Of a stretch of DNA of 64,000 nt, positions 38,365 to 48,346 are shown one piece after another. The DNA comes from Alisma plantago-aquatica. Taxonomy: Eukaryota; Streptophyta; Magnoliopsida; Alismatales; Alismataceae. The position numbers and the translations under genes are program-made. The DNA is taken from the NCBI GenBank assembly GCA_963693085.1, contig OY856410.1, positions 1,331,780,304 to 1,331,844,303 of the forward strand. The letters are read 5' to 3'. Within the stretch, counting starts at the first letter, position 1; each line of letters begins with the position of its first letter. The notes under the pieces were generated by a model. The model made no database searches. It was not told the DNA's origin and was given only the letters and a program-made list of their open reading frames with translations.

Positions 38365-38401
<37 letters not shown>

Positions 38402-41021
38402 GGGCGATATGGTTTGATGGTGTTGGGCGACATGGATGTCCTTGAGTTGGACGATAGAATGGGTGCTCTTGTGTTGAGTTATCTCCTTGTCCATGTGGTG
38501 GACGATAGGGCCAAGTAGTGCCATGATGGACGATAGGCTATGTGCCCTGATGGCCGATACCATGATGGCCGATACCATGTTGGGCGACATGCCTTGGGCC
38601 ATGATGGCCGATAGGGTTAGTGTGGTGGCCGATACCCCTGTTGGGTGATATGTTTCAGATGAGGGTTGTGAGGCTATAGTGCGGGTATGAGTTTCTTTGG
38701 TGACGGTCCCTTATGTGATAGAAGTGGATGTTTATACATTAACCAATAAAACGATGGTGGTGTTTGTGATATCATCAATATGTAATATGTTGCCTTGCAA
38801 ATAATAAGGATGCTAATGGTAGTAATGTATATGATGATAGCCCTCATGTAATAGATGCTTAATTGTTAATGATAATGAAGATGATGATAACTACTCTAGT
38901 AGTTTGTTTAATGATAATAATGTTGGTAATAATGATGCTAAGTGACAGTTATGTTAAAGGTTGCTTCATGATAAGGATGACAATAGTTGATGACATAGTA
39001 ATGACCTTGTTAATAATAGTGTTGGTTCTGTAAACACAACATGATCTCTATATACCCTGATTGTTTGTACAATCTCGATATAAGGGTAAGTATCAGTATG
39101 GTTGTTTAATGATGTACTTAACATACTTGATTACCAAATAACTGTCATATTGATAAGTAGATTATCTTGAATGATATTTCATGATAGTGAGCATATTCCT
39201 TATGTTGAATCTACAATTATTGCATACCTTAACCTTGCAGGTGATGACTTAGCCATGAAAGGGCTATGTGACATATGTAATGAGTAACATTACTTTGATA
39301 ATTGCTCTATAAGATTATGTATGTGATGTGTTGGTCCCATGATGATGATGTGAGCCTTAAGAGGCAGTAACAATACATGATGAAGGGTTGAGACCCTGTG
39401 GTATGTGATGATCCTTGAGATGGATCTGGATAGTTGGCAAGAGGCCAAGTGGTAACATGTGATGTTGGATCCTTAAGATGGATCAGGTTGATATGAATAG
39501 ATCATAATATAATGTTCTTTACTTTCTGTTATATCTTTGCATGTTATACAACTTGGTTGAATCTTGCAATCCATCTAAAAGATACTAATTAATCACAGTG
39601 AAATATATCATGTAGTTTGCCCTGGCCATAGATCCATCATCGTCAGGACTTGGTGATGGTGAAACAGGTTTTCCTACGGGTTAACCTGGAAGCGCATATT
39701 GTTGAATATGTGTAGGTTGCTCCTAGCTTGAAAATGAGGAGGTAAGAGTGTAACTTCGGTTGTAGACTCAGATATGTGTGTAGAGCATGGTGAACAGGCC
39801 CATGGCTCAGGATATGTGATGTATGGAGCATGAATGCGTTCATGGCTCAGAGCACGGTGATTAGGCCCGTGGCTCAGATTTACTAGCGTCGAGACCTGTA
39901 CCAAGGCGGGCTAGAGAATGGGTAGCCTATGGAGCTAACCCTGTGGCTTAGACCACTTCAGCATGTGACTGCGGTCCTACTTGTGTTGTACTCATGTACT
40001 GACCATGAGGTGGGAGGTCGTGGAGTCCGGCTCTTCCATTGACCTTGTATGGCACCGTCTTGGGTTTCGTAACCGAAGGTTGGATTTGAACGGTACGGTT
40101 CAAATCCTCAGGGCATAATAAAATGTAATACAACCGTTTAGTATTTACTAGTCATATCAAATACGAAACATTGGTTGAGGCCTTGTTTGTGTAATATTCC
40201 GTTATACCTTGCAGGTCATGTGGTAATCTACCTTATCTTGATAATCAGGTTATATGGCATTATACCCTGTTCTAATAATCCTGTTACATGTTGATATATC
40301 TCATCTTGATAGTCATGTTCCTTTGAAAGACATCTGGTTTTATGCTTTAGTAAAGCTGGTATGCTTGCTGGTAAGAATGATCTTGCTATATATATATAAC
40401 TGCTTCTGATATATCTGCTCATGTTATAATTGTTGTTATGGTTTATCTTGCTGAGGTTCTATAGTTGCGGTGGGGAGCTATGTTTCCCGTTGGGACAATT
40501 GTTCAATTGTCTCACCCCGCTGGTTTACACCCTTTTTAGGTGGTCGAGGTAGACGTGGTCGTGGTTGTGGTGTTGCAGACGAGCAGCTTGAGGAACAGTA
40601 GAAGGCAAGCGTTGGACATGCTGCTGTCTTGGATGTTTGTAGTAGAGTCTAGAGTCATCCATGTATTCTCAGGTCCTTGGAAGTGTTTTGACGATGTTTC
40701 ACAAAGATCGTTCGATGATATCTGTATATCCTGCTGTTGGCCGGATGTGGGCCTTTATGTATATATGAACAGGTGGTGAACTCATGTGATGGATGAACAT
40801 CTGTTCCTGAGCTGTGGACACATGTCAGATCTTGTGTACATATTTATATGACATGTTTCTGTGCAGGATGAGGACTGGAAAGTAATAGTTTCACAGTTTA
40901 TCAGTTTTCCGCAATCGGTTTTAATTAACCCGTGTTTTTGGATAATCTGTGGTTATGGTGTTTTCCGCACATTTTCGCGTAACACCTCGTTATCTGTGTG
41001 ATAATGGGATGTGTTGCCACA
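37427..41021 (+). repeat. Array A LTR3 (3595 bp)
   Basis: It runs from TGTAAGGACC to TTGCCACA, followed by the ATGGT duplication. The TATA motif is at 37958-37963, a 29-nt (TC)n run at 38369-38397, and the 20-mer at 39895-39914. Its 10-bp length excess over LTR1 equals the (TC)n difference. Confidence 0.93.
40082..40122 (+). promoter_or_regulatory. Predicted hairpin and poly(A) signal, LTR3
   Basis: The stem, loop and AATAAA are the same as in LTR1 and LTR2, although the flanking sequence has several substitutions. Confidence 0.6.
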
Positions 41022-41026
41022 ATGGT
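41022..41026. repeat. Target-site duplication of array A, right copy
   Basis: ATGGT after the LTR end GCCACA matches 20594-20598. Removing the array and one copy restores CTCTATATGGTCAACC, as seen (with TGATCAACC) at 13548-13563. Confidence 0.9.
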
Positions 41027-43845
41027 CAACCTAACACACAAGAAACTCTCATAATTCGTGATTAAAACTAGAGAGACAAAATCTGAGAGAGAGAGGGAGA
41101 GTTAGGGTTTGAGAGGAGAAATTGATGGAGATGCTGACCTAGGGTTTTGCAGTCCGAGGAATGATGAAATCATGTAAGTTTAGGTTCTTTGGATATAGTT
41201 TCATGGTGAATCTTCTCTCTGATGCCAATATTCCTTCCGTCCTCTGATTTGATTTGAAATGGTGTCAAAACTTCCCCTTTTCTCACTCTTTCTTCATAAT
41301 CCCTCATTTTTAAGGTTTCCAAGTTGAAAGGAAGAAGAATTGAGTGAATTTCTAGGGATTTGATATGGATTCAAGATTTTCAGATATGGGATACTTTGTT
41401 AAGGTGTTTTCACACCTTAGGGTGAGTGAGAACTTCCTTTAAACAATATATTGCCCAAAAATTGGTTAAATCATCCATAATCGTTAATTTCTTAGTATGC
41501 GACTACAAACCCTGAATTGTCTATTTGTTCTATGTTGTTGCAAAATGATATGAAATGGATTCTTCCTCTATTTGGATGAATTTCAGATGATAAATTTATA
41601 TTAGAAATGTATACAATACATCCTAATGAGAAATTCCTAAGTATTCACAGCAGTTATAAGAATAAACTAAAATATAGGGAATTTGTCTATGACTGAAATT
41701 TGTTGTATAAGTAAATAGAGAAATTTGTTTATCTAGATCCCCTTGGTTATGAATGATTATTTACTAAATTCATAGTACATATATGTCAGATACTATCTTG
41801 ATTTGTTTAAAGTGAATAGTGTTTGTTTGATATCTCAGTAAAGAGGGTGAAACCCTAGATACGAGGAAAGTTGGATATTTGTGAATAGATATCGTGAAAT
41901 CCATTTGAAGGGATTTTATTGACAAGATAGACTTTAATTATCCAATGTCATTATTGATGCATGATATCCCAGTGAATGGCATGGAAACCCAAATTTAGCT
42001 CAGTTCTAAGGTTTGATACATATATTGATTTTATATGATTTTTTGATAGTAGTCTTCATTCAGTGAATGTTTATGTCGCATGAAATCCTTATGAGATCCA
42101 TGTGATAACTGAATGAGGTAAATGAAACCCTAAGGGTAGGGTGTTTAATGAATCAAGTATTGCAATATCAATGTTCTCAATTTTTATTAATAATTCTTGC
42201 CATGATAAAAAAAAATTAACTCTTAATTAAGTTATGTGATGCATAACTCAAGATTAGGATTGATGCGCATGTTTTACAATTAAATCTTGCCATGTCAAGT
42301 AAATTGACTTTTAATTGAGTTATGTGATGCATAACTTAGAAATTGGGTTGATGTGCTCGATTTTCGAGGAATTACAGATAATTTACAAGTGCTACTGACG
42401 ATTTCTAATATATCGAGTAATTAACTCTTGTTAATGTATTATGATGATCAATTGTATAATTCCAGCATATATGAGCCAAGTCGATATGAGTTTAGTTTAT
42501 GTAAGAAATTTCAATCTGCCTACATGCATGGTATATGGATTACTCAGTAAATTCCAATGTTTTTTAGTATACTGCTCTATCAGGTCTAGAATGATATTCA
42601 TGTTGTGATTTGAACTAAAATTAAATAGATGAGATGCCATAGAAATACCAGAGTCGATTATAAGTAAGAAAAATGTTCAACATAGTAAGAGTTTTCTAGG
42701 AAATAATAAAATTATAAATTTAATGGCCCTGAAACCGTAGAACCCCTATGTGAGGTTTGCGCCTTAGGGGTGAAACGACCTAACCCTGGCAGCGTCCAAT
42801 ATACGGGGGGTCAGAACATGCTATCAGGTGGCACGGGTGACGAAGCCTAGTGGAAGTCTCCTTAAATTATAGTTTGCAGTATCCAACATCAACCAGAAGT
42901 CCTAGTGGAACTAGAGTATAGAAAAAGCCAAGAGGTGGCTTGACTCTCCGCCTATGTACATAGGTTAGAGGAGTCCAGTTTAGGCCAGAGAGACATTTCC
43001 CTATTGCAGACCAGGAGAGTAGTCAGACTTAGCATTTCCTGGGTGTGTCCGCTAAGTCTTGTATGGTGTGATCGTAGTTCACTATGAGTCTTCATATGTA
43101 GAGTACACTACATATGATCAGGGCATAATAAAATCAATGAGAGGTCAAACAAGTGTGTACAATTATTCAATTATTCTTTGTATGTTTATGAATTATTAGT
43201 TCTCTTTATGATCAATCAAGCATTTCATATATTGATTCACTCTTATAGATATCTAGAGTATCCTACCATATTTATGATTGTTAATGATCAATCTCTTTAA
43301 AGCTTACTGCTGTTATAATTGATATCAGTTGATCAAAAGTATATCTATAATTATATCAGTGCTTTAGACTATATTTTTGAAGTACTCATTCACTGAGTGA
43401 TTGGGCTCACCCCTCTACTCACAAGTTTTAGGGAAACCACATGGACTTGAAGAAGGTCAAAGCATCAGAGTAGATATACCACATGAGTTAAGTATTAGAT
43501 TAGTTAAGTTCAGTCGGTCCCTATCACTCTAGGTCCTAGTATAGATGTGAGAGTGTTGTAAGTAATGTTTTGCATCTTTGTTTCCTTAATAAGAGAGAAT
43601 GTATCTTATTATCATGTTGTATGTACCCGAGAATGAATGTATGGATGTGTATCATTTATGATGAGATCATATTAAATAAATCAATGTTTAAATTCCCTTA
43701 TAAAGTTAGTTTATGTGGTTCAATGCGAGAAAACAATGAGTTTGAAAAAGAAGAAAAAGTTAAGGGTAATCGTTGTATTACGTTAAATCCTCAATTTATA
43801 CCCTAATCTCATGATTAGTGGTAATTGTGAGATCGGGGTGTAACA
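41027..43845 (+). repeat. Element B 3' LTR, second part
   Basis: It aligns with 13559-16425, continuing from 20598. It ends GTGTAACA before the ATGAT duplication. CTCACC is at 43406-43411. Confidence 0.85.
43092..43132 (+). promoter_or_regulatory. Predicted hairpin and poly(A) signal in element B 3' LTR
   Basis: TCATATGTAG (43092-43101) pairs perfectly with CTACATATGA (43108-43117) around loop AGTACA. TCAGGGCATAATAAAA follows, with AATAAA at 43127-43132. The stem sequence is unrelated to that of array A, but fold and position match. Confidence 0.6.
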
Positions 43846-43850
43846 ATGAT
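43846..43850. repeat. Target-site duplication of element B, right copy
   Basis: ATGAT, identical to 12889-12893. Confidence 0.85.
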
Positions 43851-46397
43851 GATTTTCCTTGATGTTAATCTTCTATTTTTGTTGAGGTATACTTCTGTTT
43901 TGATTATGGTTTATCTCTATTTTGAGGATGGTTAGTTTCCTTGTGGTAGCTTGACCTTGGTGGTCACTACCCCTTTGATTTTGTCTTGGCTTACACTCTT
44001 TGATATGGGGTGGTGGTCAAGATGTTTTTCTTTTTTTTGGTCAAAAAACATGACCTTGTATCACGATCGCAACCCTAAACCTATTGGATTGAGGTTCATA
44101 ACACTTAAGGGTTGAGACATATGTTTGTGTCCCAGTCGAAACCCTAACCCTAGGGTGGTTGAGACACTTGTTTTGTGGATGGTCAAAACACATTTTTTGT
44201 CATGATCGAGACACATGTTTGTTCATGGTCGGAACTCGGACTTTTGTGGTGGTTGAGACACATGGTTAACTTTTGGTTGAGATACCTATTTTGAGAGTGG
44301 TTGTAACACATGTTTGATGGATGGTGGATACACTCATGTGAGTACATGGTCTCAACATATGTGAGAGGTTGTAAAGTTGTTACATATGTACATGTAAATG
44401 TTGGTTGATACCTAATGATATTTAGATAGTTGATTAACCATGTTAATTATGATGTGCTAATCCTATTATACTCCAAGAAAGTGGTAAGTGATGAGAATAG
44501 GTTTTGGTGATTTAATACTGCTATGAAACTCTAATCGTCTATGTGTTTTAAACCCTAACCCAAATCTTAGGGTATGTTATACTTGTTGAACTTGTATGAA
44601 TGATAGCATGTGAATATGTTTTCTCACTCCTACTTGTGTGATTCTAACCTTGCACGTTGAAATGAATGTCATATCTTGTGTATACTATGGTAGTGATCAT
44701 ATGACATAGGGTGATGGCTGTGAGCCTTGACAAGACATAATGAGATCATGATGATGTGATGGGTCCTATTACCTGGTTAAGGCTTAATGCCTATTGTGAG
44801 GTGATATGGTCTAGTGATGTGATTGAGGGATATATATCCCATAGTGATGTGGTATTGGTGGTAGCCTTGTATGGTTGTGTGGCTTTGGTGATGGCCTTGT
44901 GAATGGCAATGCTACAAGTAGCATGTAGGGATGATTTGACTAGTTCACACCTTATATATTTTATATATTCTGGAGTAGTACTTTTTCCTTAGTATTGTAG
45001 AGTTTTTTTGGGTTTATACATTGTAACTTGATTGACGCTAAAAGACACACAGCCTAACTAATAAAGTGAAACCCTAATAATGTAGGTGCCATGTGCCATA
45101 GATCCATTCTACTGTCAGTTTTATTGATGGATGGTGAAATGAGTAATTCCTACGGGAATCTCAGAGCACATATTTTTAATGTGAGGGAGTGCAAGTTGAG
45201 TATCTCCTTGCAACCACAATTACAGGTTGTACTTTGATACAACCATGTGTGAGCTGTTCTCCTTGTGATATGTGATAGAAAACAATTTAACTACATGTGA
45301 TGCCTCTTTTTAGAACTTCCATACGTGAGCTTGTTCTTCTAGCTTCGTGTCCTGTACCAAGGCGGGCTAGGTTTTTTATATGGATGGTCATGCATGAGCT
45401 AATATTCAGGTTGACTACATGTCATTATTTGCAAATGAATGTTATGTCTCTGCATTGTTTCTCTTATACGAACAAAAGGTGTTGGGGAGGTCGTGGATTC
45501 TGACTCTTCTATAGACCTTGTATGACATCGATTTTTACTTAGCAGTGGTTAGTTGGATTTGAGTGGTACAAATCAAATCCTCAAGGCATGATAAAAGATG
45601 TAATACAACCATGTCGTGCTTTTGCTTAAGGTCAAAATATGATTAACATTAGATGACCCCTCTGCCTTATCTTTTTACTAATTTCTAGAATTATAATGCA
45701 GTAAGAGAAGTCATGTTCTTCATATTTCTTCTTATAGTTTGAGTTGCTCTACTGCTCAGTGGTAACTACCTAGTTTGTTTAATCTACTCTATTAGTTTTA
45801 TACATATCGTTTAGTTGAATCTTCCCAACCTATTTGAAATGTTATCTACTTGTTCTTTATTAGATGTTGGCAGAGAGTTATATCTCTCGCTGGGACGTTT
45901 GATCTCACCGCGTGGGTTTCCATATCTTTTAGGTGGTTGAACATGTAGAGGTACAGATTGTGTTGTTGAGGCTGAGCAACAAGAGGAGACGAGCTGAGCA
46001 AAGGTTGGATAAACTGCTTGCATTTTGTAGTAGAGTCTTATGTATCGTCCATGTACTCTCAAGTCCTTGGGAGAGTTTTGTAGATGTTGCATATTGAGAT
46101 GACATTTTGGCTATATTCTTTTGTTATATATATTTGGTATGTATGTATGTGAACAAGTTATCATGTGTACATGTTGTGCCCCCTGAGCCAGTAAACAATA
46201 CTATGTAATAATATTATGGCAGGTGTTATATATACAGGTGGCTTTTATGGACCCATATGTTATAAGTTCAACTTTTATGCTTATGTGATGATGGTTCTAA
46301 TTTCCTATTTTTTTTGGTAGCCTTATTGATTAAGTGTTAATTCCGCATTTTTTCCGAGTGATCTCGCTTTGGTGTGGCGCGGTGCGTCGCACTGACA
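43851..46397 (+). repeat. LTR-F, right portion (Tekay-like LTR)
   Basis: It continues 12893. It holds GGTTGAGACAC-type words at 44100-44340, the conserved 20-mer at 45351-45370, a hairpin at 45555-45580, CTCACC at 45904-45909 with TTTTAGGTGG, and GTACTCTCAAGTCCTTGG near 46055. It ends CTGACA at 46397 without a PBS, so it is a 3' or solo LTR. It is clearly related to, but much diverged from, the A LTRs. Confidence 0.6.
45555..45595 (+). promoter_or_regulatory. Predicted hairpin of LTR-F
   Basis: GGATTTGA (45555-45562) pairs with TCAAATCC (45573-45580), with GGTAC in the loop. TCAAGGCATGATAAAAG follows, a decayed version of the poly(A)-signal block. Confidence 0.5.
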
Positions 46398-46722
46398 ACT
46401 ACTCCTAACCTAAGTTATGGACTCTAGCCACTCATGATACAAGAAGGAAACATATTACAACTTGAACCAATCATGGTAGGAAGAGAAGTGTAGGCTGGTT
46501 AGCAAGTTTAGAAGTCGATGGTCTCTGGACTTGACTTTGATCTTGGCAACAACCTTCAGCTTGTTAGTCCCAGAAATTCCAGATTTTATTGTCGGGTGAC
46601 AATTGTCTTGTGTCTATAGTCAAATATGAAGCATTAGGTTGTTGAATGAGATTTATAAAGTCACAACAATTAATGCAGCGAGATCCTAGCTGGAAAGTGA
46701 CACTGTCGACGTATTGGTGATT

Positions 46723-46828
46723 GTCGACTGGGAACGTCACATGTGGCTGTCGACTGGAAGTATCGTCAGGTGGCTGACGACCGAGAGTGTCACAGGTAGT
46801 CGTCAACGGGAAGTGTCAACTTTTGACT
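46723..46828 (+). repeat. 26-27-bp minisatellite, four monomers
   Basis: Monomers start at 46723, 46749, 46776 and 46802, each beginning GTCGAC, GACGAC or GTCAAC and containing a GGGAA/GAAGT..GTCA core. A partial GTCGAC unit precedes at 46705. It is short and degenerate. Confidence 0.6.
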
Positions 46829-47103
46829 GTGGAAACTATTATAGTAATGTTGACCGTCCGTTCTTGGTTGTGTCGAGCCTCTAGCTCGATGACTATTGTG
46901 GAGATTGATGGTTACTCTATCGTTGGGCTTTGATAACTCGTCTCTATCAAGGGCAGATTCAGAGGGGGGGTTGGCGATTTCATGTGGGGCTACCTGGACT
47001 CTACCCCCCCTTCCGCTATAAAAATTCCCAAAAAGTATCGTCTAAGTATAAACAAGAGTTTGTTCATGTAATATATATAAACGGTCACACTTAAAACAAT
47101 TGA

Positions 47104-47215
47104 AGAATCGTAGCTCGACTGGTCTACCATGCACTTTGTGAATGTAACGACGCGGGTTCGAGTCCATAAATTTTTTTGTTAGAATTAACATCTGACAGTA
47201 AAATGTTGCCTACGT

Positions 47216-47217
<2 letters not shown>
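47104..47217 (+). mobile_element. Possible tRNA-derived SINE fragment
   Basis: TAGCTCGACTGG (47111-47122) fits a pol III A box and GGTTCGAGTCC (47155-47165) is a perfect B box, 32 nt apart. The T-arm does not pair (GCGGG against CCATA), so this is not a working tRNA. The AT tract that follows could be the tail of a short SINE. Ends and duplications are not resolved. Confidence 0.35.

Positions 47218-47293
<76 letters not shown>
47218..47293. repeat. (AT)n microsatellite
   Basis: An uninterrupted 76-nt run of alternating A and T. It is separated from a second tract by about 30 bp containing the inverted pair TACCCGC/GCGGGTA-like sequence. Confidence 0.95.
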
Positions 47294-47297
<4 letters not shown>

Positions 47298-47321
47298 CCC
47301 GCACGGGTAGCGAAGATATAC

Positions 47322-47323
<2 letters not shown>

Positions 47324-47374
<51 letters not shown>
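47324..47374. repeat. (AT)n microsatellite
   Basis: A second alternating AT run of about 51 nt. Confidence 0.95.
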
Positions 47375-47376
<2 letters not shown>

Positions 47377-47611
47377 GTTGTAACAATAATTAGAATAGTT
47401 GGACTGGAGTAAGTTCCTATAATGATTCTGAATCATAAGAATTTTGTTATTTTTGTTATCTTATCTCCCCCCCTCTCTTAAGTTTATTTTCTAGAATCCG
47501 CTACCCTCCTCTCTTAAGTTGATTTTCTAGAATCCGCTACTGGTCTCTGTCGATCGGCTTTGCAAGGCACGAATATGTCGGTAGATGGGTGTTGGTCGAC
47601 ACTACCGAGAT

Positions 47612-48338
47612 TAGGGATGTAAATGGGTACGGGTACACCTGCGGACCTGCAAATCCCAACCCTTAAAAAGTCTGTCATGGGTCTAATTTTTTATACCCGC
47701 ATACCCTTGGACCCGTATATCCTTGGACCCGCATATAAGCGGGTCCAATAATGGGTATACTTAGACCCAGACCTGCTAGACCCGTGTACCCGCTATTCAT
47801 AAGTAACTGCTTAAATCATATATTATATATATCATACTTTACTAGTCTAACTAATATAATTCTTGAGATTATAACTTACTCTAACCACAATAAGGTTTAG
47901 ACTAGTCCTATAATTAAGAATTAAATATTCTAGTTACAATAATGAACATCATGTGTAAACTTAAAATAAAAAAATATACTAATTTACATTACTTTGTACA
48001 TAAGTCAGATGTTATGATGATGACTACAAATATGTAAACAATTAACTCAATTAACGTTAATGTATAAAATATAGCATTATCTAATATAACTATTATATGT
48101 TAATATACTATATAATAATAATATCTTGTTGTATTAAAATATATAGAACATAGTCTTTTTTCCTACATAAACAATATGACATTTTATAAAACCGCTTACC
48201 CGCTATTATTGCGGGTACGGGTATGGTGCGGGTCTAAGTTTTATATTATGCGGGTCTAGAACCAGAACCGAACCCGATAAATTAGATGAGTATGGGTATG
48301 GGTATGGCAAGACCCATCCCACGCCATTTACATCCCTA
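47612..48338. mobile_element. hAT-like MITE, 727 bp
   Basis: Terminal inverted repeats begin TAGGGATGTAAATGG at both ends, matching the TAGGGRTGNAAATGG style of plant hAT termini. The flanks ACCGAGAT (47604-47611) and ATCGAGTT (48339-48346) match at six of eight bases, consistent with a decayed 8-bp hAT duplication. The subterminal regions carry many GGGTAC/GGGTATG and GGACCCG words in both orientations. The middle is AT-rich and non-coding. There is no transposase, so it is non-autonomous. Confidence 0.8.
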
Positions 48339-48346
48339 ATCGAGTT

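Larger units (their letters stand above)
20599..41021 (+). mobile_element. Array A: tandem Tekay/Del-like chromovirus, LTR-int-LTR-int-LTR
   Basis: Three LTRs (3585, 3603 and 3595 bp) alternate with two interiors of exactly 4820 bp, all in the same orientation and flanked by one ATGGT duplication. Domain order gag, protease, RT, RNase H, integrase, GPY/F, chromodomain, plus long LTRs and the initiator-Met PBS, indicate the Tekay/Del clade of chromoviruses. The arrangement implies LTR-LTR unequal exchange or a related recombination after one insertion, not three separate insertions. Confidence 0.93.
12894..43845 (+). mobile_element. Element B: LARD-like non-autonomous LTR retrotransposon, split by array A
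   Basis: Without array A the element is about 10.5 kb: left LTR 12894-16425 (3532 bp), interior 16426-19932 (3507 bp), and right LTR 19933-20598 plus 41027-43845 (about 3485 bp). It has an initiator-Met PBS, a polypurine tract and a perfect ATGAT duplication. There is no gag or pol in any frame, and the interior has no open frame of useful length. LTRs and interior of about 3.5 kb fit the published description of LARDs. Shared LTR blocks with Tekay-like LTRs suggest mobilisation in trans by a chromovirus; that part is inference. Confidence 0.8.
46398..47217. other. Intervening sequence with minisatellite and tRNA-like piece
   Basis: No gene is seen. The region holds a short minisatellite (46723-46828), a C/G-run-rich stretch around 46955-47020, and a tRNA-like A/B-box pair near 47111-47165, annotated separately. 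Confidence 0.4.

Noticed and set aside
44095..44160. Telomere-like AACCCTAA and CCCTAACCCTAGGG pieces
   Set aside because: Isolated copies inside LTR-F; no tandem TTTAGGG run. Similar short pieces occur elsewhere in these LTRs.
47104..47172. A functional tRNA gene
   Set aside because: A and B boxes are present, but the T-arm does not pair and no acceptor stem can be drawn.
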